Part shown: in pieces, positions 19,292 through 26,832 of the stretch
How positions within the stretch are numbered: position 1 is the stretch's first letter
How the letters are laid out: every line of letters starts with the position of its first letter
Source of the DNA: Phycisphaerales bacterium
GTDB taxonomy: Bacteria; Planctomycetota; Phycisphaerae; UBA1845; Fen-1342
Assembly (NCBI GenBank): GCA_016710275.1
Contig: JADJXS010000001.1
Coordinates: forward strand, 2,480,001 to 2,544,000
Direction: 5' to 3'
DNA length: 64,000 nucleotides
Program-made: the position numbers and the translations under genes
The notes under the pieces: generated by a model
Databases searched by the model: none
Told to the model about the DNA's origin: nothing
The model's input: only the letters and a program-made list of their open reading frames with translations

Positions 19292-20233
19292 ATGAGTCAA
19301 CGTCCGCGAATTCTGCTCGCCGAGGCGCTGGACCCGGAAACGCATGCGCGGATCAGCAGGCAGGCGGACGTAGCGATTGCGCCCGCTTCAGATGAGGCGG
19401 GGTTGATCGCAGCACTTGAGGGCGTTCACGGTCTTGTTGTCCGCACGCACACGCCGGTGACGAAGGCGGTGATCCACGCGGCGAAGGCGCTGCGGGTGAT
19501 CGGTGTGGCGGGCGTAGGGGTCGAGCGTGTGGACCTGGCGGCGGCACGGGAGCGCGGAATCGCCGTTCTGAGCACGCCGACGGCGGCATCGGACGCCGTG
19601 GCCGAGCTGGCGGTGGCGCTGATGCTGAACCTGCTGCGCCCGATCGGACGGCTGTCGGCGGCGTATGCAGCGGGTCAATTCGCGGAGGCGCGGCGCGAAC
19701 CGCACGGTGTCGAGCTGGGGTCGTGCACGGTCGGCATTCTGGGGCTGGGAAACATCGGCAGCCGCGTTGCGCGAATCTGTGCGGCGGGGTTTCAATCGCG
19801 GGTGATTTTTCACGATATCGCCGATGTGCGGCCGATCGGGTATTCGGCGGAGCGGGTCAGCGACGAGCGGCTCTGGAGCGAGTCCGACATTCTCTCGATT
19901 CACGTCCCGCTGACGACCGCCACGCGCGGCTTGATCGGGCGCAGCGTACTGGGGCGGATGCGGTCGGGGGCGCGGCTGGTGAATACCGCGCGTGGGGCAC
20001 TCGTCGATACAGCGGCGCTGATCGAAGCGCTTCGCAACGGGCAACTGGCGGGAGCCGGTCTGGACGTAACGGATCCTGAGCCGCTGCCGCCCGGCCATGA
20101 GTTGTTCGGGATCGAATCCTGCGTGCTGACGCCGCACGTGGCGTCGCGGACGCACGGCGGCCTGGCACGGATGCACGCGGTGGCGGATGCGGTGCTGGCG
20201 CATCTGCTGAGCGACCGCGAGCGCGGGGTATAA
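19292..20233 (+). CDS. D-isomer-specific 2-hydroxyacid dehydrogenase
   Basis: This 313-residue NAD(P)-dependent enzyme has the family's substrate half (VRTHTPVTKAVIHAAKALRV) and nucleotide half with VGILGLGNIGSRVA. The catalytic triad is visible as Arg in MRSGARLVNTARGALVD, Glu in DVTDPEPLPPGHEL and His in LTPHVASRTHGG. The layout is closest to phosphoglycerate dehydrogenase and hydroxypyruvate/glyoxylate reductases without the C-terminal ACT domain, so serine synthesis is possible but not shown. The ATG at 19292 was preferred over GTG at 19283; neither has a strong ribosome site. The stop codon lies within the next gene's likely -10 box. Confidence 0.88.
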   Translation: MSQRPRILLAEALDPETHARISRQADVAIAPASDEAGLIAALEGVHGLVVRTHTPVTKAVIHAAKALRVIGVAGVGVERVDLAAARERGIAVLSTPTAASDAVAELAVALMLNLLRPIGRLSAAYAAGQFAEARREPHGVELGSCTVGILGLGNIGSRVARICAAGFQSRVIFHDIADVRPIGYSAERVSDERLWSESDILSIHVPLTTATRGLIGRSVLGRMRSGARLVNTARGALVDTAALIEALRNGQLAGAGLDVTDPEPLPPGHELFGIESCVLTPHVASRTHGGLARMHAVADAVLAHLLSDRERGV

Positions 20234-20234
20234 T
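20229..20234 (+). promoter_or_regulatory. TATAAT -10 box before the hydrolase gene
   Basis: A perfect TATAAT overlaps the stop codon of the dehydrogenase gene, 75 bases before the hydrolase ATG. No good -35 box is seen at 17 bases (only a CTGCTG-like match), so the assignment is weak. Confidence 0.35.
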
Positions 20235-20308
20235 CCTCGCCGTTGTTGATCCGGGTGAGTGGTTCGGGGTGCGCGGTGAGCGCGTGCCGCATTCTGTCGG
20301 AGAGATTC

Positions 20309-21721
20309 ATGCGAGACCGCTGCGTCCTGATGTTCGCCGCCGTGGCACTGATCGCTCTTCCGGGATTTGCGAATTCAGCGGTTGCCGCGCAGGAAGAGCC
20401 GCGTTTGCAGGTTGGGCGCGAGCTGCTCGGGCTGTTTCTGGCCGAGAAATTCGACGAGTTCTGCGCGCGGGGCGACGAGATGATGCTGGAGGGCTTTCGC
20501 CCGCCGCGCGCCCGCATCACACACCAGACGCTGCAGAACCGTCTGGGCGGATTTCAGACGTCGGAGGGGGAGACGCTGGCGATCGAGGGGCCGAACGCCG
20601 TGATCACGTTTCGCTGGCGCTTTGATCGGGGGACGGTGGTGGGGCGGGTCATTGTGGATCCGGCGAACCGGCTGGCGGGACTTTGGTTCGACCGAATGGA
20701 AATGCACGTGCCGCCACCTGCTTACGCGGACTCGAGCCGCTTTGCGGAATCGGCGCTGACGGTCGGCGGCCCGCCGCTGCCGCTGCCGGGGAAAATCTGC
20801 ATTCCGAACAGCCCCGGTCCGCATCCGGCAGTCGTGCTGCTGCACGGTTCCGGACCGCAGGACATGGAACAGTCGGTCGGCGGCGTGCAGATGTTCCGCG
20901 ATCTGGCGTGGGGGCTGGCGTCGCGCGGCATTGTCGTGCTGCGCTACGACAAGCGCACCCGCGCACACCCGATGGCGGTCAAGCCCGAGGACTGGACGCC
21001 GCAGAACGAGGTCATCGACGACGCACGCGCGGCGCTGGCGCTGCTGCGAGGCAGGTCCGAGGTGGACGCACAGCGGATTATTGTGGTGGGGCACAGCCTC
21101 GGGGCGATGCTCACGCCGCTGGTGGTGAAGGAGGAGCCGGCCGTTGCGGGGGCGGTGATGATCGCCGTGCCGGGGCGCTCGGTGCTCGACCTGCTGGAGG
21201 AGCAGACGGCGTACATCGCGGAGTCGGACGGTGACGTGAGTGAGGAAGAGCGGCGGCAGCGCGAGACGATCCGCGATGCGTGCGAGAAGATCCGCTCGGG
21301 CGCGCCGGAACAGGTCAGCGGGCTGCTGCTGGGGCAGCCGGCGGTCTATTGGGCGCGGCTGCATGCCGTGCGGCCGCTGGAGGTCGCGGCGACGTGGGAG
21401 CGGCCGATGCTCGTGCTGCACGCGGAGCGCGATTACCAGGTTACGCGGCCGGATGCCGCGGCGTGGCGGGAGTTTGCGAAGGCGCACCCACGCGTGACGT
21501 CGCGCGAGCTGTCGGGCCTGAATCACCTGCTGGTACGCGGGACCGGGAAATCCGTGCCGGAGGAGTACCGGACGACGGCGAACGTCGATGAATCAGCGGT
21601 TGCGGCGATTGCGGACTGGATCCTGGAGAAGCGCGGCGCGGCCACATCGGCGCCGGCGAGCGCACCGGCGACAACGAGCGAACCAGCGCCCACGCCCGCC
21701 AGTGCGCCGGCGGCGCCGTGA
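20309..21721 (+). CDS. Secreted alpha/beta hydrolase
   Basis: The 470-residue protein has a signal peptide (about 1-27, ending SAVAAQEE). A small N-terminal domain of about 100 residues follows; it resembles the DUF3887-type module that precedes some bacterial dienelactone-hydrolase-like enzymes. The hydrolase core begins near 145 with VVLLHGSGPQDME (oxyanion loop); the nucleophile is in VVGHSLGAML, and MLVLHAERDYQV and SGLNHLL carry the expected acid and histidine. The last 23 residues are an Ala/Pro/Thr/Ser tail. GGAGAG precedes the ATG at 20309. Probably a periplasmic esterase or peptidase-like hydrolase; substrate unknown. Confidence 0.88.
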   Translation: MRDRCVLMFAAVALIALPGFANSAVAAQEEPRLQVGRELLGLFLAEKFDEFCARGDEMMLEGFRPPRARITHQTLQNRLGGFQTSEGETLAIEGPNAVITFRWRFDRGTVVGRVIVDPANRLAGLWFDRMEMHVPPPAYADSSRFAESALTVGGPPLPLPGKICIPNSPGPHPAVVLLHGSGPQDMEQSVGGVQMFRDLAWGLASRGIVVLRYDKRTRAHPMAVKPEDWTPQNEVIDDARAALALLRGRSEVDAQRIIVVGHSLGAMLTPLVVKEEPAVAGAVMIAVPGRSVLDLLEEQTAYIAESDGDVSEEERRQRETIRDACEKIRSGAPEQVSGLLLGQPAVYWARLHAVRPLEVAATWERPMLVLHAERDYQVTRPDAAAWREFAKAHPRVTSRELSGLNHLLVRGTGKSVPEEYRTTANVDESAVAAIADWILEKRGAATSAPASAPATTSEPAPTPASAPAAP

Positions 21722-21725
21722 TCCA

Positions 21726-22268
21726 TCATGATCGAGCGGCACGCGGGGCGGGCGAGGGTGCAGGCGCTGCTCGACGAACGGGCCTGCCGAGCAGCACCAG
21801 CGCGATCAGCGCCAGGGCGGTTCCGGCGGCGAGGATGAGCGGGCGCTTGTGCGGGTCGAGGAATGTCTGAGCCTGCGGGAAGCGCTGCAGCAGCGCCTCC
21901 ACTCTTGCTTCCATTTCGGCGCTGATGATCGTGGGGGGCGGGGGCGGCGCGTCGCTGTTCTCGATATCCGCGTATGCGGTTGGCTGCGCGGGCGAGGGGA
22001 TCGCCTCGACGCCCGGCGGGGTCAGGCCGAACTCGCGCCGTGCATGTCGCTCGATGAAGGCGGGGTCGTTGCGATGATGGTCGATGACCCGCGCGAGCCG
22101 CACATTCTCGGCGGCCAGTGACAGCACGCGCTGCTGCGCTTCACCGTGAGCGGCGCGGGCGGCGCGATGCTCCACCCAGGCCGGCAGCAGGACGCAGGGC
22201 GCGAGCAGCGCCGCAGACGCGGCCACCAGCAGCCAGAAACTCGCCGCCGCGGCGAAGCGTCGGATCAT
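21726..22268 (-). CDS. FtsB/DivIC-like septum formation initiator family protein
   Basis: This 180-residue protein has an N-terminal membrane helix (about 8-32), then a coiled coil (EHRAARAAHGEAQQRVLSLA onwards, 33-62) and RNDPAFIERHARREFGLTPPG, the conserved end of the FtsB/DivIC fold. It then departs from the family: a proline-rich linker (about 108-112), a short helical region and a second hydrophobic segment near 148-165. FtsB bridges FtsL and FtsQ in the divisome. It lies 54 bp downstream of eno on the same strand, a pairing often seen for septum-initiator genes. The extra C-terminal membrane segment is unusual and makes the topology N-in, C-in. Confidence 0.8.
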   Translation of the reverse strand: MIRRFAAAASFWLLVAASAALLAPCVLLPAWVEHRAARAAHGEAQQRVLSLAAENVRLARVIDHHRNDPAFIERHARREFGLTPPGVEAIPSPAQPTAYADIENSDAPPPPPTIISAEMEARVEALLQRFPQAQTFLDPHKRPLILAAGTALALIALVLLGRPVRRAAPAPSPAPRAARS

Positions 22269-22322
22269 GGCGCCGACCTCGAATCACTCATGGCGCGCTC
22301 CACCGGCTCGCGGCCGCGTTCA

Positions 22323-23648
22323 TCAACCACGCCGCCACAGCCCGGCTCCGTACACGGCCTCGCTGCCCAGCTCCTCCTCGATCCGCAACAGCCGGTTGTA
22401 CTTGGCGGTGCGGTCGCTGCGCGAGGTGCTGCCGGTCTTGATCTGCCCGGCGTTCACGGCGACGGCCAGATCGGCGATGGTGGTGTCCTCGGTCTCGCCG
22501 CTGCGGTGGCTGATCACGGCGGCCATTCCGTTGCGCATGGCGAGATTGACGGCGTCGAAAGTCTCGGTGAGCGAGCCGATCTGGTTGATCTTCACGAGAA
22601 TCGCGTTGGCGCAGCCTTCACGAATTCCGCGGTCGAGGAATTTCACGTTGGTGACGAACAGGTCGTCGCCGACGAGCTGCATCCGCCCGCCGAGCCGGGT
22701 GGTGAGCTTCTTCCATCCGGCCCAGTCGTGCTCAGCAAGGCCGTCCTCGATGCTGCGGATGGGGTACTTGCGCGCCCAGCCCTCCCACAGGTCGATCATT
22801 TCATCCGACGAGGCGATGCGCCGTGTATCGCTCTTGAAGAAGCAGTAGCCCTCCTTCCCCTGGCGGGCGGCCTCGGACGCCAGTTCGCTGGCGGCCGGGT
22901 CCAGTGCGATGTGCACATGCTCGCCGAGACGGTAGCCGGCCTTCTCAACGGCGATGGCGATGACCTCCAGCGCTTCGTCGTTGGACTTGAGATTCGGGGC
23001 GAAGCCGCCTTCATCGCCCACGGCGGTGTTGTAGCCGCGCCCCTTGAGCACGCCCTTGAGCGTGTGAAAAATCTCGGTGGCCATGCGCAGCCCCTCGTGA
23101 TAGCTCGGAGCGCCCCACGGCTGGATCATGAATTCCTGGAAGTCGACGTTGTTGTCCGCGTGCTTGCCGCCGTTGAGGATGTTGAACATCGGCACCGGGA
23201 GGGTGCGGGCGGATGCGCCGCCGAGATAGCGGTAGAGCGGCAGCCCGCTGACGGCGGCGGCGGCGCGGGCGACGGCGGCGGAGACGGCGAGAATGGCGTT
23301 CGCGCCGAGCAGGCTTTTGCCCGGGGTGCCGTCCAGCTCCAGCATGCGGCGATCGACCCGCTCCTGTTCGCGCGCGTCCATTCCGCGAATCGCCGGGCCG
23401 ATCGTCATCATGGCGTGTTGGACCGCGCCGAGGACCCCCTTTCCGCCATAGCGGCTCTGGTCGCCGTCGCGCAATTCGACCGCCTCATTCTCGCCGGTGG
23501 ACGCGCCGCTGGGGACGGCGGCCGAGCCGATCGCACCACCGGAAAGCAGCACGTCCGCTTCGACGGTCGGGTTGCCGCGGGAATCCAGCACTTCCCGGGC
23601 GCGAACTTCACGGATTTCGGCGGCGCAGCGGCCGCAGGCGGTGTTCAT
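22323..23648 (-). CDS. eno: Enolase
   Basis: Converts 2-phosphoglycerate to phosphoenolpyruvate in glycolysis; cytoplasmic and magnesium dependent. The 441-residue protein has EVLDSRGNPTVEADV, VPSGASTGENEAVELRDGD, NILNGGKHADNNVDFQEFMI, the metal ligand region SIEDGLAEHDWAGW, VGDDLFVTN, and the catalytic lysine block LVKINQIGSLTETF followed by SHRSGETEDTTIADLAVA. The first dozen residues (with CGRC) are extra compared with most enolases. Its ATG overlaps the stop of the upstream lipoprotein gene by four bases, and an FtsB-like gene follows. Confidence 0.98.
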   Translation of the reverse strand: MNTACGRCAAEIREVRAREVLDSRGNPTVEADVLLSGGAIGSAAVPSGASTGENEAVELRDGDQSRYGGKGVLGAVQHAMMTIGPAIRGMDAREQERVDRRMLELDGTPGKSLLGANAILAVSAAVARAAAAVSGLPLYRYLGGASARTLPVPMFNILNGGKHADNNVDFQEFMIQPWGAPSYHEGLRMATEIFHTLKGVLKGRGYNTAVGDEGGFAPNLKSNDEALEVIAIAVEKAGYRLGEHVHIALDPAASELASEAARQGKEGYCFFKSDTRRIASSDEMIDLWEGWARKYPIRSIEDGLAEHDWAGWKKLTTRLGGRMQLVGDDLFVTNVKFLDRGIREGCANAILVKINQIGSLTETFDAVNLAMRNGMAAVISHRSGETEDTTIADLAVAVNAGQIKTGSTSRSDRTAKYNRLLRIEEELGSEAVYGAGLWRRG

Positions 23649-24067
23649 GGGGCGGACTCCGTTGGGGCTTCATGAGAGGGGGGCGGTTCGCGCGGCGGAT
23701 CGGGCGCTTCGTCGTCGTCGCGCTGGAGCGTGGCCGTGACGACGGCGAGCTGCTCCATCCGCTCATCACCCGAGACCATCACCATTACTTCGGCCTGGTC
23801 GCCGACGCGCAACTCGCGCACATCGGTGAGCCGGTCGTTGATAAAGACCTCAGAGTGCGGTGTGACGTGACAGAAGCGCGTGACCGGCTGCGCATCGGCG
23901 CGGCGTTCCACGGCGGCGAGGGTGATTTCACCGGTCTGTGCGTCGACGCCGGTGATGACGCCGCGCAGGAGTCGGAAATCGGCGGTGCGAGGGCGGGCGT
24001 CGCAGCCGGCCAATGCGCCGAGCACCGGGATCAGGAGCAGCAGGCGCCAGGGGGCCATGCGCGGCAT
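23645..24067 (-). CDS. Predicted lipoprotein upstream of eno
   Basis: A 140-residue protein with a lipoprotein signal (LLLIPVLGALAGCD, lipobox cysteine near 22). The mature part has a small beta-rich region, GVITGVDAQTGEITLAAVE followed by VTPHSEVFINDRLTDVRELRVGDQAEVMV, resembling the DUF5666-like fold in which a barrel carries a metal- or polymer-binding surface. The last 30 residues are acidic and proline rich. Its stop overlaps the eno start (ATGA), suggesting translational coupling, although no functional link to glycolysis is evident. I do not recognise a characterised family. Confidence 0.72.
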   Translation of the reverse strand: MPRMAPWRLLLLIPVLGALAGCDARPRTADFRLLRGVITGVDAQTGEITLAAVERRADAQPVTRFCHVTPHSEVFINDRLTDVRELRVGDQAEVMVMVSGDERMEQLAVVTATLQRDDDEAPDPPREPPPSHEAPTESAP

Positions 24068-24106
24068 TTTACGCCGGATTGCGGCGGGGCGGCATGGCGG
24101 AAAGAG

Positions 24107-24147
24107 CCGGCGACCCGCCCAAGCGCGTGGCTCGGGCGGGTCGCCGG
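24107..24147 (-). terminator. Strong hairpin after the sigma factor gene
   Basis: A perfect 14-bp GC-rich stem (24107-24120 pairing with 24134-24147) with a 13-base loop that can pair further. Read on the minus strand it lies 50 bases after the sigma factor stop and is followed by CTCTTTCC. It probably ends the sigma transcript before the lipoprotein-eno operon. Confidence 0.55.
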
Positions 24148-24196
24148 GGAGGAGGAGGAGGCTTGTTGCAGACGCGCACGGCGAGTCGCGGTCGCG

Positions 24197-25249
24197 TCAG
24201 GATGAGAGCAGATTGTCCTCGAGCGCTGACTTGAGCTTCTGCAGCGCCTTGTTCTGAATCTGGCGGACGCGTTCCTTGGTGACGCCGATCATTTCGCCGA
24301 CCTGCTCAAGGGTCTTGGCGCGGGGATCGAGGGCGTCGATGTCGTCCAGGGCAAAACGCGCCCGGATGACGCGCTCCTCAACGTCGTTGAGCTTCGCGAG
24401 GTTGCGGGCCAGGATGTGCTTCAACTCGGCCACGCATTCGCCTTCGAAGCCGGTGCGCTTCTGCTCGACGAAGTCGCTCTTTTCGAGCGTCGGATCGAAT
24501 TCCGTCGGGAAGTAGCCGCGGTAGCGGGCGGTGCGGGCCGCGACGCGCGAGAAGCTCTTGAGAATCGCGCGGCAGGCGTAGGTGCTGAATTTGAATCCGC
24601 GCGAGGAATCGAACTTGTCCACGCTGCGGAGCAGCGCCAGGTTGCCCTCGCTGATCAGGTCGGAAAAATCGACGCCGGTGATTCGGGTGCGCTTGGACAT
24701 CGCCAGCACCAGCGGCAGGTTTGCACGAACGACTTCGCTGCGGATTTCGCAGACGAAGCGCTCCCAGCGGGCCAGCTCGCGGGTCTGCTCGACGGTCAGG
24801 CGCTTGCCGCGATTCGCGCGGACGATGTGCATCACCTTGAGCCGGGCGAAGTTGAAGCGCAGGAACATCTGCCGTTCATCTTCCCAGGCGGGGATGCGCG
24901 TAGCGCCGAGCAGATCGACGCCGCTGTCGTCGTTGGCGACGGCGGCTTCGTCGAGCGGCTCGCCGATCTCGGGCGTCCCGCTGGCGAGGGTGATGTAGAG
25001 CGCGTCATGGTGCGACGCGAAGAATCGCAGGTGTTCCTGTTCGATCGCCGGGTCGTCATACGACGGATCGAGCACGCACTCGACGGGCGATTCGAGCAAC
25101 TGCCTCAACATGCGGACGTCTTCCGCCGGGATCTGCGAAAGCTCCGGATCCGAGGGCAATCGCACCATCGGGCGGATCTTTCGCAGCATCGACGCGGCCG
25201 GAGCCGGCGTCGCAGCGGCGGTGGAGACAGGCTCCTTGGAAGACAGCAT
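24197..25249 (-). CDS. Sigma-70 family RNA polymerase sigma factor without region 3
   Basis: This 350-residue sigma factor directs promoter recognition by RNA polymerase. Residues 121-180 (AWEDERQMFLRFNFARLKVM and on) resemble the 1.2-2.1 segment. Region 2 is clear: FSDLISEGNLALLRSVDKFD, then SSRGFKFSTYACRAILKSF (194-233). After a 45-residue stretch (YFPTEFDPTLEKSDFVEQKR) comes region 4 (LNDVEERVIRARFAL and GVTKERVRQIQNKALQKLKS, 287-342). A recognisable region 3 is missing. The start at 25249 has GAGG a few bases upstream; the frame runs on to 25429 but crosses the likely leader. It looks like a group 2 or planctomycete-specific sigma with a long N-terminus. A promoter candidate lies about 230 bases upstream. 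Confidence 0.9.
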   Translation of the reverse strand: MLSSKEPVSTAAATPAPAASMLRKIRPMVRLPSDPELSQIPAEDVRMLRQLLESPVECVLDPSYDDPAIEQEHLRFFASHHDALYITLASGTPEIGEPLDEAAVANDDSGVDLLGATRIPAWEDERQMFLRFNFARLKVMHIVRANRGKRLTVEQTRELARWERFVCEIRSEVVRANLPLVLAMSKRTRITGVDFSDLISEGNLALLRSVDKFDSSRGFKFSTYACRAILKSFSRVAARTARYRGYFPTEFDPTLEKSDFVEQKRTGFEGECVAELKHILARNLAKLNDVEERVIRARFALDDIDALDPRAKTLEQVGEMIGVTKERVRQIQNKALQKLKSALEDNLLSS

Positions 25250-25480
25250 GCAGCTACCTCTTTCTGCTTGGACAACCATCCCAGGTCCCGATTCGACGCC
25301 TCGGCGCGCACGATCCCCGGCTTGCGCTGACCGCCGGGAGAAGCGGAGAGCGACAAAAGCGAGAACCAGGCGCGCGACAACGGCAAATGGGACGATGCGC
25401 GCTAACACACAAGGGAGCTGACGCCGCAACCCGGGGAGCCATCCTTGGGTCGCGGTACTGCTAGGGGAGCCAACGAGGGA

Positions 25481-25509
25481 AGTCTAACACACCCTGCAAG
25501 GGGATGCAA
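25481..25509 (-). promoter_or_regulatory. Candidate promoter of the sigma factor gene
   Basis: On the minus strand, TTGCAT (25504-25509), a 17-base spacer and TAGACT (25481-25486). Start would be near 25474, giving a leader of about 225 bases. The 373-bp gap between the sigma gene and the PHP gene contains this box and an unusually A/T-rich patch (about 25515-25560), but no gene. Confidence 0.4.
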
Positions 25510-25622
25510 GCGGAATCAGCAAAAAGTCAAGCATTGTCGAAAAATAATTTCGGGCTTGAAGTGGAAACGCGACGATCCGTTTGGCACAGCGCGGCCGGCC
25601 TGCTCTTATCGCCCGCGCGCTC

Positions 25623-26561
25623 TCAGGCCGGAAGCTCGCGCGCAAACCCCCGAATCAGCGAGTTTTGCCGCGCGGTGTAGCCCAGGCAGGCGGCCGGGTA
25701 GACCGCCCGCCCAAACTGCCGCAGCCGACGCATCCAGAAGCGCCCCCATGCGCTCGAAGCCGCATTCACGCGCCGTTCCACGTTCTTCTGGATCGACAGC
25801 CAGACGTCCTCGCGCAGTTTCTCGGCCGTCCCCCATTCGCCGCAAGGCAGCGTCGCCCCGCTTCGCACGTTGCTCAGCAGTTCCCGGACCGTCGTCCCAA
25901 AGCTCAGCGTCCAGGTCGTTCCGACGCGGTGGGTGTGCGAGTCGCTGCCGGCCACCAGCGCCTTGCCATGGCCGGCCGTGGCCCGCAGCGTGAAGGCGTT
26001 GTGGGCATAACTTCGCGTGCCGTTGAGGGCCTCGAAAACGGGGAAGAGGCCCAGCATGGTCTCGATCTGGCGGCCGGTCAGAACGCGGTGCTGGGCGTTC
26101 CAGGTCATGTGGTTCAGCACGAACAGCAGGCCGGCGCGCGAGACGTAATCCACGAAATCGTAGAGATTGTCGCGCAGGCGCTGGATTTCGTTGTGCTGAT
26201 GCTCATTGAGGTCGTAAACGTTGACGTGGATCAGCGTGCCGTCCTCGGGGAATCGTACGGAAACCTCCTCCCCGAAGAAGAAATTCGGCAGCGCTCCCCG
26301 CCGATCGACCAGCGCCTTGCAGCCGTCGATCGTGTCATGATCGGTCAGGGTGACGAAGTCCATCCCCCGCGCCATGGCCAGATCGTAGGACTCCTCCGGC
26401 TCCAGGAGCGGATGGAAGATCATGCGGGGGAAGCGGATCCGCTCGACGCTGAAGCAGGAGTGGCAGTGCATGTCCACGCGCACCGGCGGACCAACCGCCC
26501 CGCGCGCGGCAGCCCCGCGAATGAACTCCTGATCCGGGATGGTCGCCAGCAGCGAATCCAT
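25623..26561 (-). CDS. PHP-domain phosphoesterase
   Basis: The 312-residue protein carries the four PHP metal motifs: VDMHCHSCFS (about residue 30), LTDHDTIDG, GEEVSV with the bridging glutamate, NHMTWN and GSDSHTHRVG. PHP enzymes hydrolyse phosphoesters with two or three metals; relatives of this size include nucleoside 3',5'-bisphosphate nucleotidases (YciV/RnaAM) and polymerase-associated forms. The C-terminal 90 residues form a basic helical extension (NAASSAWGRFWMRRLRQFGR) not typical of YciV. It stands alone and is divergent from the secretin gene, with 271 bp between them. Confidence 0.85.
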   Translation of the reverse strand: MDSLLATIPDQEFIRGAAARGAVGPPVRVDMHCHSCFSVERIRFPRMIFHPLLEPEESYDLAMARGMDFVTLTDHDTIDGCKALVDRRGALPNFFFGEEVSVRFPEDGTLIHVNVYDLNEHQHNEIQRLRDNLYDFVDYVSRAGLLFVLNHMTWNAQHRVLTGRQIETMLGLFPVFEALNGTRSYAHNAFTLRATAGHGKALVAGSDSHTHRVGTTWTLSFGTTVRELLSNVRSGATLPCGEWGTAEKLREDVWLSIQKNVERRVNAASSAWGRFWMRRLRQFGRAVYPAACLGYTARQNSLIRGFARELPA

Positions 26562-26832
26562 GAACCTCCCTCGATTGCGGCCACGAGTGTACCCGCCGAC
26601 GATGGGAATTCACGAGCGCAGCGCAAATATTCCCCCGTGCCGCCAAGGGGCCGGGCATGCAGCCGAGCCGGCCACGCCCCATTCGGCAATTCGGGCGGAA
26701 TCCGCGCCATCGGCCAATCTCGCGCGGATCGGCCGCGTTCCCGGAGGACTCTCTTCGGCCGATTGCGCCGGCTGCCGATAGCGCCGGTAACTCGCGGCCG
26801 GAAGGGATGCCGGTCTCACAGGGTCGAACTCC

